This document shows positions 35,296-46,482 of a stretch of DNA of 62,000 nucleotides, piece after piece (positions within the stretch are counted from its first letter, which is position 1; the number at the start of each line of letters is the position of its first letter). The notes below the pieces were generated by a model. The model was not told where the DNA came from. It saw nothing but the letters and a program-made list of their open reading frames with translations, and did not search any database. Source of the stretch: Phoronis australis (taxonomy: Eukaryota; Phoronida; Phoronidae); assembly GCA_002633005.1 (NCBI GenBank), contig NMRA01000240.1:158415-220414 (forward strand). The letters run 5' to 3'. A program made the position numbers and the translations under genes.

Positions 35296-35503
35296 CATTA
35301 ACTTTTTGAAGAGCGACTAAGAATATGTTTGTACTCACCTGCTCAATATTCCTTAGAATTGGAAAGCTGCAAACGTAACGTCAAAAATACAGTTACTGTG
35401 TGTACTCCCGCATGTTTTTTTGCAATGAAATGTATGCCCACTAACGAATGTGTCACTAAACCTGCGATGGACTGAAGGCGCAAAGTCTCGTCTCGTTCAA
35501 CAG

Positions 35504-35626
35504 CAAAGACAAGCATTGCCTGCTCACAAGGTGGTACAAAATGCAAGCCAAAATCGGTGTGTGAGCCAAGAAAGAAAAAATGTCAATGTGTTGGAGGATA
35601 CCAGCTGGTTAACACCGAGTGTAAAC
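35504..35626 (+). CDS. EB-like cysteine module exon 4
   Basis: Follows CGTTCAACAG and ends AAAC|GTATGT, phase 1 on both sides. The module reads IACSQGGTKC, KPKSVCEPRKKKCQC, VGGYQLVNTECK, with six cysteines and C-x-C at positions four and five. GGTKC and CQCVGG resemble modules 1 and 2. It lies 12 kb after exon 3, across transposon-rich DNA, but frame and phase agree, so it is most simply the same gene. Confidence 0.87.
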
Positions 35627-37798
35627 GTATGTATGATGAGTTTGTATTAACAAAATGACGAACGTGGTAGTACCTGTACTGATACATTGCGTGTGCTCTT
35701 TAAGACAACCGTAAACCCGTGTCTCGTCTAAGACGTGAAATTTTGATTTAAACCACCGCTGTCAAAAGTTTCAAATTGTTCCTTGCTCAGTTTTGCATTG
35801 TTTTGTAACACTAAGACGCTTAAATAAAGGTGGTTTTTGTGGTGGAAGGCACATTTAAAGCACTAAATCTTAACGTTAGGTGTGTTCGACAAGTCGGTGT
35901 GTTTAGACAAAAATCTACAAAAGTACATGTTTTACGTAAGTGAAATTACAAATACGGTAAAACTAGATGTTGAAATTATTACCTATCAAGTGAATCAAGT
36001 CACAAAACCGTGTGCTTTTACTAAAGTTTAGTAAAATCAAGGATGCATTCATAGCAGAACAAGGGTACCGATATCATGACCCAATTTCATTTTATACTAG
36101 GGCACTAACATGAAATTTAAAAAAGCTGTTACAGGTGTCTAAACTATCGTTTCGTTTTCGTTTGATTCAACTTGTATTTGTTTCGTAAATATCATAAAAG
36201 TTTTTAACTGTCTTATGCAAAAGTGGTCTATTTTAAGACAATCCCTGAAGCGCTTTAGAAAACAATACGTAAAACATAATACCAGGGATTTCCACATGGA
36301 TCAGTTCGGTCATGTTGGTACGACGTTAGCGTTTTAAACCGTTCCTACAATGGATTTTTGCACATTTTGAGGTCTTAGAAAGTGCATAACAATTTTACAA
36401 CACAAATCGAAATAAAGATATACATAAATTGAGGAACATTTCAGGAATTTTGAATTGAGAAAAATATTTGTTTTTGTCTTTCGCCACCTGATGTCATCAG
36501 TGGATCACATTGATAAGTTGATTTTGTAAGTTACAAAGACTGAGGAAACGAGCCTGACTAGTATTATGAAGACAACTAATCGACACTCAGGTCATACGTG
36601 AAACAGATCATGAGTTAGATCTCACCATGTCTGCAGATTTTGAGTGTTTGAGGCAACACGAACTCGACCCTCCTGCACAGACGTCTTTGACGAGTAAAGC
36701 CGAGTCGGAACGTACTCTCTGGAACAGTCATGATTTCAGAGTTGACATTTCTTTGGGGGAAATTGTAGCCTTTTTTTCGAATCGCCATTCAATTTTCTAG
36801 AAACTGTTGAAAACGTTCATATTGATTTCGATTTCTTTGAATGCCGAGTGCGTTTGTAAGGAAAGATCGTAACTAATTATTGTGATGTCAACTGGATTTT
36901 CTTTGTGGCAAATGATATAACTTTCTGTTTTGTCTGTTCCAAAATTATAATTTTTTTATAAAGTTGTGATTCGTCAATTATTTCGATCCAGTGCCCGGCG
37001 TCTCTAGTCTTTTTTGCCGGCTGCGATTGTGACCTCAACTGCTTGTCTGTCGGCTTCTATATTCAATTTTAATGTTGATCATTGGTAAATATTTCAAAAA
37101 ATCTTAATCAAGAAAAGTCTGATGAACTTTCTCAAGTTATTGCAATCACAGCCACAATTTAACAATGAGGCTGATACTCAGTGTACACCTGACGACCACG
37201 TTCCCAACAGTGATACAACAAAATACACTAGTCTGTCCATCAAATGTACCTACATGTACACGTTGGAGAAACATTCAATTCCAGTTTCTGCTATAGGCCA
37301 AAGCACGATTCGTCCAAATGGTCTGGGTACAGTGTGGCCCTGAAATGATAGCTTGCTCGACCGTGTACTGCCTCACTGACGCACGAACGTGCCATTTCTA
37401 GACGATTTTATGCTATTCTAGAAATAAAAAAAACTAAAATAGTGTATGTGCAATTACTATAACCGCATCCTCTGCACAGGTACCATTTCATTATTCTCGT
37501 GTCGGGCACTGTTCAACTCTTTTCGAGACCACTCTGGCTCACGGCCGGTGAAGAACTATACAGTGGCAGACACTAGAATTTCACTGATGGCGTCACGTTT
37601 ATTTTTTTACTAAAAGTACACACATTAAATGAGAAATACTTAAAATTCCACACCAGTGTTAGCAGTTGATAATCGAATTTTAGCACTTATAACCATGGTG
37701 TGAGGTTTTTGATATAATGAGCGAAATAATAATATCCTACAGTAAGCATGTTTTATTTATCTGTCTAATTGACCACTCTGAATTTATTTTCTTTTCAG
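35627..37798 (+). other. intron, EB exons 4 to 5
   Basis: A 2.2-kb interval from GTATGT to TTTCTTTTCAG. A frame at 37122-37343 has a few cysteines but no splice sites in phase, so I do not call it an exon. Nothing else is recognised. Confidence 0.6.
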
Positions 37799-37924
37799 AC
37801 TACTCTGAAATAAAGTGTGGAGATGGGAAGGGCACGAACTGTGATCACATAAGATATTCATATTGTCGGTACGGAGAGTGTACATGTAGTGGACGCATGA
37901 TCTTACATAAAGGCATATGCAAAC
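37799..37924 (+). CDS. EB-like cysteine module exon 5
   Basis: Follows a strong pyrimidine tract and CAG and ends AAAC|GTAAGA, phase 1 on both sides. The module reads IKCGDGKGTNC, YSYCRYGECTC, SGRMILHKGICK, with six cysteines. HKGICK matches HKDVCK of module 2. The phase-1 donor means at least one more exon must follow. I did not find it with confidence downstream. Confidence 0.88.
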
Positions 37925-40321
37925 GTAAGAATTCTGTCAAAAGTGGCTTCAAAAGAGAGATATAATATTTTTTTGCGTATGCCATGTTTGTATAAAGCTC
38001 AGGTTATTTGAACAGCAATGGTGTATCACGAGGAAGCGTCCCAAGGCGCTATCTGACTGTGGGGGCACCGATTGGTCGAAAAATCCCTCAAACACATGAA
38101 GTAAAAATAAGGGTAGAATGGTTCTCTTAGTTAGTGGGGCGGGCAAAGAAACTGAGAACGTTCACCTGGTCTAACGGCAGACCCAGCAATCGTTTTCTCC
38201 CGTTAAGGGAAGCCAAACAAAGAGACCATGTTTTTCTAGTTGTTTTAGAGGTAAAGCGCTGCCGTGTTGTGCCACAAAACTTTACGTAAAACAGACGGTC
38301 GAGTTCTGGAAATTTCGGAAATATTACCATTCGTCATTTTCCCAAAAGCGACTTTATAATTTGTTTAAATTACAAGTTTTGAAATTGGTAGGCTATTCAG
38401 AAGCAACGGCCACCTCACTTTAAAAAAAGCTGGATAAGATATTTCGAGATGATTTCGTGTGCCGATTGAAGCACTTTAGACCAATAGTACACTTCTTCTC
38501 ATTATACATGAAAGTAGATGTCATTGGTACTAATATTGTAGTAGTAGTCTAATCAGTGAAGCCAATTTAGGTGACTCGCTCACTTTTTGATAAAAGGTGT
38601 GGAAATTATGTCATTGGTATAATTTCTGCGCTCTTTTAGGCAATCAAAAAAGACACGTGATCTGGCACACATTTTGGCCACCATATCGGATTTAAATATG
38701 GTGGCAGTGATAATTGAATTCTCTCCCTTGCGGTCAATAAAAGCATTATATTATATAGAAAATCAACATTGTTGCTCGCTGTGAGTTCCGTGACAACGTA
38801 AGTACCTCATTAGTAAAAACAAGGGAATGTGTGATAAAGCTGGAGTGGTTAAGTAATAATTGAAGTTTGGGATGAGCTTACACTTTCAACAGACATTGGA
38901 AGTGTGGAAATCATTTTCATTGCAACAACGTACGCTAAGGATCACGTGATGCGCGTTTTTGTTTAGACAGACTTTTTGGTAGAATCTGAAAATCCTTGAA
39001 ATGTTGGCGGATGCAGTTTCACCGACTGAGTTCATTATTTGCATGCTGTATGGCATCACCATGCAGGCTGTTATGCCGCATTTTTTCTGAGGGTTTAGTT
39101 TTTAAAAAAATCAAAAAATGTCATTTTTGCCGTTTATTATGAGTGGAACATAAAACCGGAAAGCATCAGATGATCGTTCGCAGAACGATCCAGCGCTGAT
39201 AGTGCTTAACAGTCGGCGAAGAAAGAATCCTGTCGCCACATAGGAGTTACAAAGATAATGCGGCGAGCCATGTGGAACAATTAAGGTATCTGAAGACATT
39301 GAAGAATATGGTAACTGTTAATCAAGCGAGGAGGATTTGAGCAACGTTCCTATAGATAAACTAGCTCACACCGCTTGGAATTCGGTTTGGGGTTTCGGCC
39401 GAAGAAACCGGCTTGCTGTTATCCAGACCATCATGGTCAAATGATTGCATGCATCCAAGTCGAGCAGACCAGTGGATCTGAAGTTCCCAAGTGAGGTGAA
39501 GTGAAGGGTTTTAGAAATGTGATCATACCCAAAGGCGCAGGTGAGAAATCTGACAGCTAAAGCATCACTAGTAATTATGATTATGTATCTCATAGTCAAT
39601 GGTCCCCTGTTCATTGCAAAATATATTTTTCACCAGTGGCAAATTATTTCAATTTGTGTTTACCTAATTCCCCACCCCCGGCCTTTCATCACAAAGTTTT
39701 GTCACTGATTTCGTCCCACCCCGCCCAGTGCCTTTGGCGTTGACCAACAACACTCAGCTATGCGTTTGACTCGCCTGTTGAATACCTCTATGCCTTTGAT
39801 CATCTCAATTACATTATGCCAGTGTTTGGACAATCTTTGTTGACCTAACTTATCATGCAATCACATTGTCCTACTGTATTCACACTATGTTTCTGAATTT
39901 CAGGCCTAACAGTGTTTAACCAAACATCAAGTACTCACTGAAGCCACAAGTTCCTGCATAATTTACAGCACATTTCCAGTAAGTCTCTCGTGCTGGATCA
40001 AGGGCAAAATTAAGCCAACTGACAGACTCCTAAGTCCTAGACACTGTGTCTATTTGCCTATGCAACACAACATGTACACCAAGGGCAAGATAATTGTGAT
40101 TTCTGTATCCGGTATGGCATACCAGGCGTGCGTTCAGTAGACGCTAGGACCTACGCTAGGACCTTGCTAAATCCTAGTCAAAGTCACATATTCTCATTTA
40201 AAATACACGGCAATATCTCACGTAATCTCGCGAAGTCTTGCTTCTTAGCGAGGTCCGAGCGCTACCGTACGGGAGGCTGTACATTCATTATGATCTGAAA
40301 TGCACTTGCCTTCATACTGTA
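37925..40321. other. gene-free stretch after the last EB-like exon
   Basis: Presumably intron or 3' flank of the VWA gene. No exon, tandem array or repeat shared within the window is recognised. Confidence 0.4.
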
Positions 40322-40374
40322 CAATGGGGCTATTCGGAGAATTCTCCTCGGAGTGTCGCTGCTGTACTAGTGGT
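40322..40374 (+). promoter_or_regulatory. shared upstream module, copy P3
   Basis: CAATGGGGCTATTCGGAGAA through GTACTAGTGGT, box spacing 40 bp. It ends 76 bp before the ATG of the THAP-like exon at 40450. Confidence 0.65.
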
Positions 40375-40449
40375 GATTGAATTGCGCATGCGTCGCTGTC
40401 TGCATTTAAACAACTGTGAACAACGATTTTTGTAACCACGTCGTGCGCT

Positions 40450-40615
40450 ATGCCTTACTATTATTGTGTGCCAAAAGATACCAGATTACAAGAAGCTTGG
40501 AGATTTTCGGTCAAAACAGTCCACGAAAGCACGAAAAATCTTTGGATGCCAAAGTCTCATGACCGCGTTTGCTCCAAACATTTCCAGGAGTGCAACTACA
40601 TAAAGACGTTACTTG
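40450..40615 (+). CDS. THAP-like first exon, internally shortened
   Basis: Starts MPYYYCVPKDTRLQEAW and continues LWMPKSHDRVCSKHF, ending before a donor G|GTAAGA. The C-x2-H zinc pair and the conserved Trp are present. The second Cys of the first pair and the FHRFP stretch normally found between CVP and KD are missing. This looks like an in-frame deletion that should damage zinc binding. The exon sits behind shared upstream module P3. No continuing exon was found before the minus-strand YqaJ relic at 41274, which faces it. Confidence 0.6.
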
Positions 40616-41273
40616 GTAAGATTTTAGCAATTAGTTTTCAGTAACACCATCTACATCATCCAAGAATATTATCGTTACCAGTTTCTACCATTGAACCAAC
40701 TGGATTCTTTTCATAAACTCATCCAGGTTAGTGCCTTCTGCATTAGTTCGTATTGTGCTCCCAATACTAAAATGGAAAAGGTAAGGGGAACACGCCAACG
40801 TCGTCTTTTTCACAACAGTTACTCTACAAGAAGATGCATTTTTCAACAAAATTCTAGATGGGTCTGTATGTCCCCGACTGTCCAAAAACAAGTAACCCCC
40901 TCTTAACAGCTGATTAATTACCAAATTAACATCAATGGACTTTTCCATACAGTCGTAACGTAATTGACGTTTCATTGGAACCAATATTCATCCCTGGAAT
41001 GAATTTATTTGTTAAGAATGGATGCATACTTTAGTAGGAGTCATTAAAACTGCACATTCTGAATTCACTTTAACCTCCCTTACAAAAATGAAATTAAGTT
41101 AAGACCAAGGGTCCAGTACACTGCATAACCGTTTAACTTTCAGTCTTGGCTTTGATCAATTTTAGTCTTAATCTTGGTTTTAAGATATTTCATTTGGAAT
41201 CAAGTTAGCCCGACTTCAGTCTAACCTAAGACAGAAAAATTTTCATGGAACGAGGCCTTAAAGCTGTGGGTTT

Positions 41274-41860
41274 TCACTTCGCTGGGATACTGGTTTCAAC
41301 GGCCTTGGCTACAAATGGTCGGTAAAAACGCTTGTTAAACTGCTCCAGTCTTGGCTTACGGCTTTCATTGTTGTAAGCTTCTTCAGCCTCAATAATCCCC
41401 ACAAGATCTTTAAATGTAAGTACAACAAAATAACACTTAACCAAAAGTTGTCCCTGAAACTGATCATAATATTTATGGATCTTCTTTAGCTTCAAGCCGT
41501 TATCCGTTTCCTCCAGTGAAGGAAATAAAACACTGCTGTCCACACAGGACTCCCTGCTTTGAAAGGGCATTTTATTTCAACTGGGACATCGTCACCAACC
41601 AGGCCATCTAGAGTAGCAGCCAAGTATGGCACCTCTTCAGACACGAACAATCCACATTTCCTAACAATAAGTTTGAACTTTGACTCAAGTTTCTCCAAGG
41701 CCACTGGTTCATACATAGTGCCATGCAGTACTGACAGAGTGTGAACATGCTGCCGAAACAACAATGACTGGCACAGTTTGTCCATGTTGCGACATGTAGT
41801 GGCCTTAAGAATGCCCCTGAACATTAAACAATTATTGAAACATGAATACTTGTACTTCAG
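41274..41860 (-). pseudogene. YqaJ-domain exon of the minus copy
   Basis: After an acceptor near 41860 (GTTCAG) the frame reads GILKATTCRNMDKLCQSLL, EPVALEKLE, then the nuclease core PYLAATLDGLVGDD and VEIKCPF (the Asp and Glu-x-Lys motifs). A shift to the neighbouring frame is then needed to continue with LKLKKIHKYYDQFQGQL and FNKRFYRPF up to the stop at 41274. Core catalytic residues are present, unlike in the plus copy. Confidence 0.75.
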
Positions 41861-42000
41861 GGTGGGAAAAATGTTACCATATTGAGTTTTCAAAAATGCA
41901 ATATGACAATTTCACAAAAAATAGTAATTATTTTCAGAAAGTGAGGGTGCATGAAATATGTATAACATCGTTAGTTTTATAGGTGTGCATTAATTAACAA

Positions 42001-42042
42001 TACCACGTACGCACGCACGCACACAGACACATACACACACAC
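42001..42042 (+). repeat. CA/CGCA microsatellite
   Basis: Repeats of ACGCACGCACAC and ACACACAC, in an intron of the SWIM-YqaJ pseudogene. Confidence 0.8.
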
Positions 42043-42310
42043 CTTGAGGCAGTGATGTGCAACTCCCTTTTCACGAACCACAACTTGCTCTTGCATTGTT
42101 TTTGGGTCTACGCCTCCACCTGTCATACATCATTTGGTGTGACCTAAAAAGATGAACTGTAAAACCCATCATTGTCACTTACGTGAAATGCTCATGTTGT
42201 GCAGAAACCTAGTGGAAGGTATTGGATGAAATATCTCGGTGCAACCAGCATTTATAAGCTTGTTTATTTAGCTATTAAACAAACAAAAACGGTCCAAAAT
42301 TTTGATTCAC

Positions 42311-42570
42311 CTGGTTTCGTCTATCAACCCAGTACTCAGTAAATAGTAATTCACTGTAGTCATGGTCGGCGACAGCTGCCCTTAGATCTGCCCGTTGGTA
42401 GAGATACCGTATGCTCAAATAATTGGAGTATAAAACACAATAGTGAAGAAAATGGTACCGAACAAAATCTTTATATCTAATCAAGTTGCGGTACTGTTCG
42501 GGACGAGGGTCCTCCAAGGCGCACCCCTTCTTCTTCTCGTGTCCCAAGTGGTCTGCTTTAACAGGTGATC
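42311..42570 (-). pseudogene. DPRP linker exon of the minus copy
   Basis: Acceptor TTTGTTTCAG, then GSPVKADHLGHEKKKGCAL and EDPRPEQYR. The first codon is completed by the SWIM exon (phase 1). The 3' boundary is uncertain: CAG|GTGAAT is possible, but the frame continues to NQNFG, which would suit the start of the next exon better. Confidence 0.65.
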
Positions 42571-42706
42571 CTGAAACAAAAGATATGTAATGCCAATTGG
42601 ATGACGAAGAGACTTAATGTGAAGGTAAGTTTGGATAAAGTGCTTAGTTGTAATGTAACAGAACATATAACAAAACCAAACATTATCTCATTCTTGTAAT
42701 TGCTAC

Positions 42707-42932
42707 CATTGTGCGTCTTCTTTGGTAGGTGGAAAGTTTGCAGTATGTCGCTGCAGCTTCTGGTAAGACTAAATTTACCAGTCTCTTTAAATTCCACCAG
42801 CACCAGCAAAACACTCGCAATGTGCTTGCAAGTCCTACTTGCACCAACACCACAAGGGCATTCACAGTGGCTAGCGACCACCTCTCCACTCTTGTCAATG
42901 AATCTTCAATGAATAGCTGAGCTACCAATAAA
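42707..42932 (-). pseudogene. SWIM zinc-finger exon of the minus copy
   Basis: Reads SGEVVASHCECPCGVGASRT then CKHIASVLLVLVEF. The pattern C-x-C then C-x-H is the SWIM signature. It ends KKTHN plus one base at the donor ATG|GTAGCA, phase 1. An in-frame TGA lies upstream at 42906-42908, and the acceptor at its 5' end is uncertain. Confidence 0.75.
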
Positions 42933-43121
42933 ATATCTCAGTAGTACTGCATGAGAACAAATGAATATAAAATCAGTAAAGATAGAATGTTATTATGTTT
43001 TGTACAGGTTTATTTTAATTCTGTACTAGGAGAAAATTATTTTCGAAAAACGTATGGCTACATTAAAAAATGGATCTCACCATTTTTTTTTAAAAACAAA
43101 GAATTTTTCTGATGTACTCAC

Positions 43122-43203
43122 TTTTTTCATTGTAGCTCTAGCAATGCATGACAAAAGCACATCACCAGCATCATTCTTCAACATACTAACGGCGTCTATA
43201 TTT
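43122..43203 (-). pseudogene. ATMKK exon of the minus copy
   Basis: Acceptor TATTTGCAG and donor AAA|GTGAGT bracket 82 bases reading NIDAVSMLKNDAGDVLL then SCIARATMKK. Related proteins have an A-x-V-x-x-S-M-K-K segment just before the SWIM finger, which supports this placement. Confidence 0.6.
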
Positions 43204-43834
43204 CTGCAAATAAGTAAGAAATTCAACCAAAAAGTTGATACGCAAAGGAATGAAAACAACATCAAAAAATGAAAATCAGCATTACTGCACGACAGATTTT
43301 CTGTTCAGTCAAATTCGTGTAAGAGCGGCACACAATAAGTTTCCACTTTAAATATATTGACAAATAAATGGTACCCAGACTTAACTGCCGGGGTATGGCC
43401 AAAGACGCTAGTTCCCTGGACCTGAACAAACTCTCCAATGCGTGCACTGCTATAGCATGCATATGGCAGCCAACATTGCCTTAAATGGCAGTTGGTGTGT
43501 ACAGTAACTAGTATCGCGGGCATGGGAATAAGTGGAGCGAAAGCAGAGAATACACAACTATGGGTCTATAAGAACGGAATAGCATTGGTGGGTAGGCCAC
43601 CGCAGAGAACACTGGATAACTTGAAATAATAAGACAACATGTCAATAGCTACCAAAAACATTTAGGTTTGAAACTCAGAATTTTTGGATCTCCTACCCCC
43701 CCCCCTCCCCAGCCTCTACAGTTTTCCATGCCCCATCCCTAATCACCCGTTTTTCCACATACCTATTTACACCACTTTCCCCACGCCTACCTCCCACTAA
43801 GGTCCTGGATATGTTAATTAACACACAAATTTAC

Positions 43835-44071
43835 CTTCCTTCCTTAAACAGCTGGCACTTTTCAAGTGCTTTGATATCTTTGTTTTCGCCATTGAGCACT
43901 TGGCGATACAGGAAATTCGCCTTCACAACAGATGTACGCAAATCAGGAAAATCGTGCTGGTGTGACACAGTCACTTATTTAAAGCCTACTTTTGGCCACA
44001 CAGGGATGGTTGCAGAGGAGATGCAAATCTACTGTGCTTGGAAATTGAAATTACAGTCATAGCCTTCAAGC
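43835..44071 (-). pseudogene. SAP end and linker exon of the minus copy
   Basis: Acceptor GGCTTTTAG, then (R)LEGYDCNFNFQ, which completes the SAP helix. After a TAG come TIPVWPKVGFK, a TAA, and HDFPDLRTSVVKANFLYRQ up to donor AAG|GTAAAT. Phase 2 on both sides agrees with the SAP exon. Both stops are single-base differences from sense codons, so decay is recent or mild. Confidence 0.7.
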
Positions 44072-44283
44072 CTAAAAGCCAAAGGCCAAGGAAATAAATA
44101 ATACTTTTATGTCACTGAGTTACACAGTGTGCAACAGATTTGCTGTCATCATGGGGAGTAAACAAATAGCTTGAACACGAGATCCATATTTGAAACTTGT
44201 GCCTGGGATTGATTATAGTGATTGCACCCTTGAATCTGACCCCACACACATAACCATACCATGGCCACAGACATCCTTATCTC

Positions 44284-44302
44284 CTGATCGTCCCCAATAC
44301 AC
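44284..44302. repeat. outer inverted repeat beside TTAA element, left arm
   Basis: CTGATCGTCCCCAATACAC here is complementary, with one mismatch in 18, to TGCATTGGGGACGATCAG at 46003-46020. Both lie outside the TTAA element. A third copy of the sequence is at about 35158-35176. Confidence 0.8.
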
Positions 44303-44311
44303 CAAGCTTAA

Positions 44312-45979
44312 AGTCCTTCTTGCAAACTGCCCATGTGGTTCCAGTATCCGAAAATACTTACTACATAAATTCTTATTTTCGACACCCTTTCTTTATATTC
44401 TTTTCGCCTTTCTTGCCAAAAGCGATTTTTTAACAGTATTTGACCCTTCTCTAAGAGCGTATAATTATCGGCTGTCATCGGTTATTTCCGTACCCACATT
44501 TCTGGCTCATCAGTTCAGGAACTTGTCCTGAACGCCGCCATTTTTTCCTTGTAACTGAATGTGCTCTGGCTTGCTCGAAAAGTCTTCATTATTTTGTTTT
44601 ATTAGTAATATATCGTGATTCGTTTGCATATGTAGTGTATTTATAGTTTGTAGTTAGTGTTCGTTGATTTTTTGGAATGTTACGCATACTTAGTATGTTA
44701 AAGTAGCTTTGGTGTTTAGTTCCTTACGTAGGCGGGTCGAACCTAGGAACCAATATGGGTCGAACCAGTTTTTTTTCGGCGTTATTTTTTCCTCGTTTTG
44801 AAAAAGTACTTTGCTATCATCGAAAAGGTAATACATTCTACTCAGTAAAAATTGAAAAAGTATCAAAATCGGGGCAAGCACTGGAAAGTTATTGCAAGTT
44901 TTGTGGCGAACTTTGGGTCACTTTGTTTGAATCGCGTCGGCCATATTGGAGGACAGCGGGATGAGTTACGAGTTTAAAGTTTTGTGTAATTTGTTTTCGC
45001 CAACAAACTACGGTGAAATTTATTTAGACATATCTTTACTTACAATTCTGCACGATTTAGCAGTGTTCACCAAATTTCAGCCTCGCAGTTGTTACTCATT
45101 AAGTGATTAATGTGCTCACAAATCCCGTTGGACTTCGTCTCATTTCTGGCGGCACATACATGTACAATGTCGACTTTTGCTGAACTGAAAGGCATGTTCA
45201 ATAGGCTACTTTGTAATTTGTGAAGATTTAACGTTGATACATTTTGACAAACGTTGCTACAAAAAGAAACTTTGTTCAATTTTCATGTTTTTTGTGTTTG
45301 TGGCCAGCGACCAGTTAGGCCTAAGGGTAGTCTTGGCGCAAAGCTGTATAGACCTACTAACAAGCTGTATTTTGACTATAGTCTTCACTGGTAGCTGGTG
45401 ACTGAGGCTTACTAAGGTCTGCAGCGGCAGTGTGACACAGGACTAATCAGTCCGTAATTTCATGCTGAAACTACCCTTGAATGCAGCATTTATCATTTGA
45501 CCATTTTACTTCGACAAAACAGCTTGCAACCGCATGCATTTACCGTTCGCCAGTGTCTGGTCTCGATCCGCACCGGGTCCGATAGGCTGCGGTCCCGAGT
45601 CTGGCAAAATAATTTCTGTTAAAATTGTTTGACCACATTTCTTCAGCAAATTCCATAAAATTGTCCGTAGTTTGATTTTATCAAAATTAAGGCGTGCTGT
45701 CGATTTTTTTATCCCCGTTTGCTGGCTGGTAACAGTAAGGCACTGCTCCAGTCGCACTGACGGCGTTTTCTCGGCCTGGGTTCCTAAATGAAGTGTACTT
45801 CCGGGTTTGCGGCAAGTTCAAAATGGCGGTGTTTCTTCGGGTGCGAATCGTGAGTGGCGCGTTCATTTAAACTGTTTTCGAGTACGGATCGTGTATTAGT
45901 TATGGGGTAGGTACTTCTTGGATCCTTATAACATCTTCTAACCATGTAATAATGGTTAGTAACGCGTGAGAGAAGGACT
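44312..45979 (+). mobile_element. TTAA-flanked DNA transposon, copy 2
   Basis: Starts AGTCCTTCTTGC and ends GAGAGAAGGACT, flanked by TTAA at 44308-44311 and 45980-45983. Its 1668 bp match 3769-4668 and 6790-7478 of copy 1 without the 2.1-kb insert. It contains no transposase. A colinear open frame with YHRKGNTFYSVKIEKVSKSG and YCKFCGELW corresponds to one in copy 1. The element lies in the first intron of the minus SAP-SWIM-YqaJ pseudogene. Confidence 0.8.
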
Positions 45980-46002
45980 TTAAATACAATACTACAAAGT
46001 AA

Positions 46003-46020
46003 TGCATTGGGGACGATCAG
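46003..46020. repeat. outer inverted repeat beside TTAA element, right arm
   Basis: Counterpart of 44284-44302. Without the TTAA element the two arms would form an 18-bp hairpin stem with the TTAA target in its loop. Confidence 0.8.
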
Positions 46021-46335
46021 AAGCTGGTGCTAGTGTACAGAGGACGATCACAAACTATGGACGCTTGTGGCCATTGCCATTACATTACTGAGTTGAAAAA
46101 GTGAAAATTTAATCATTCTTCAGTTTTATTAACCGTTCGATAAATAAATAATACTTTTGATGAGCAAAAAGACCCTAGGAAGTGCAAGGGTGGCTATCAA
46201 AACATACACCGAACTGCCTGAACGGCGACATCATCAGACATGGCGTATATTATACTCTAGTTAATAAGCATCTATATGTTGTAAATATGAAAGTCAGAAT
46301 ATAAAACAATCGTTGGAAAGAATCAAAAACCTTAC

Positions 46336-46409
46336 CTTTCTACGAGGTCAGGCTTCCTCTCCCTCGTCGAGGCACCTTTTTCAGCTAATCTCAGTTTGAG
46401 TTGCGGCAT
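46336..46409 (-). pseudogene. SAP first exon of the minus copy
   Basis: ATG at 46407-46409, reading MPQLKLRLAEKGASTRERKP then DLVE and two bases of the next codon, before donor AAAG|GTAAGG. This is a complete SAP-type helix-turn-helix start (LxxxLxxxG...G/RxKxxLVxR). This exon itself is undamaged. Confidence 0.75.
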
Positions 46410-46482
46410 TGTCAGCCGACTGTAGGCTAAGCTATTTCACTTCGCATTAAAGGCTCGCGCAATCCAGGCTGCTTAATCTATA

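Larger units (their letters stand above)
23137..35503 (+). other. large intron, EB exons 3 to 4
   Basis: A 12.4-kb interval carrying two TCGACCC elements, a plus-strand SAP-YqaJ pseudogene, a hAT-like MITE, the 430-bp tandem array and a minus THAP relic. Between about 24000 and 27480 I recognise nothing (one ambiguous base at 26805). A further cysteine exon could hide here, but I did not find one with both splice sites. Confidence 0.6.
41274..46409 (-). pseudogene. decayed SAP-SWIM-YqaJ gene, minus-strand copy
   Basis: Six exon remnants in order on the minus strand encode a SAP motif, a conserved linker with WPKVGFK and ANFLYRQ, an ATMKK segment, a SWIM zinc finger, a DPRP segment and a YqaJ exonuclease-like domain. 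SAP binds DNA, SWIM is a CxCx(n)CxH zinc finger, and YqaJ-type nucleases come from phage and mobile recombination genes. Splice sites are mostly intact. The frame is broken by a TAG (44029-44031), a TAA (43975-43977), a TGA (42906-42908) and a frameshift inside the YqaJ domain near 41530-41560. Copy 2 of the TTAA transposon lies in its first intron, and shared upstream module P4 precedes it. Families of this architecture are known as multicopy genes in aquatic invertebrates; whether they are host or transposon genes is open. Confidence 0.78.

Noticed and set aside
37122-37343. cysteine-containing frame as another EB exon
   Set aside because: Only two cysteines, a different spacing, and no phase-1 acceptor and donor around it.
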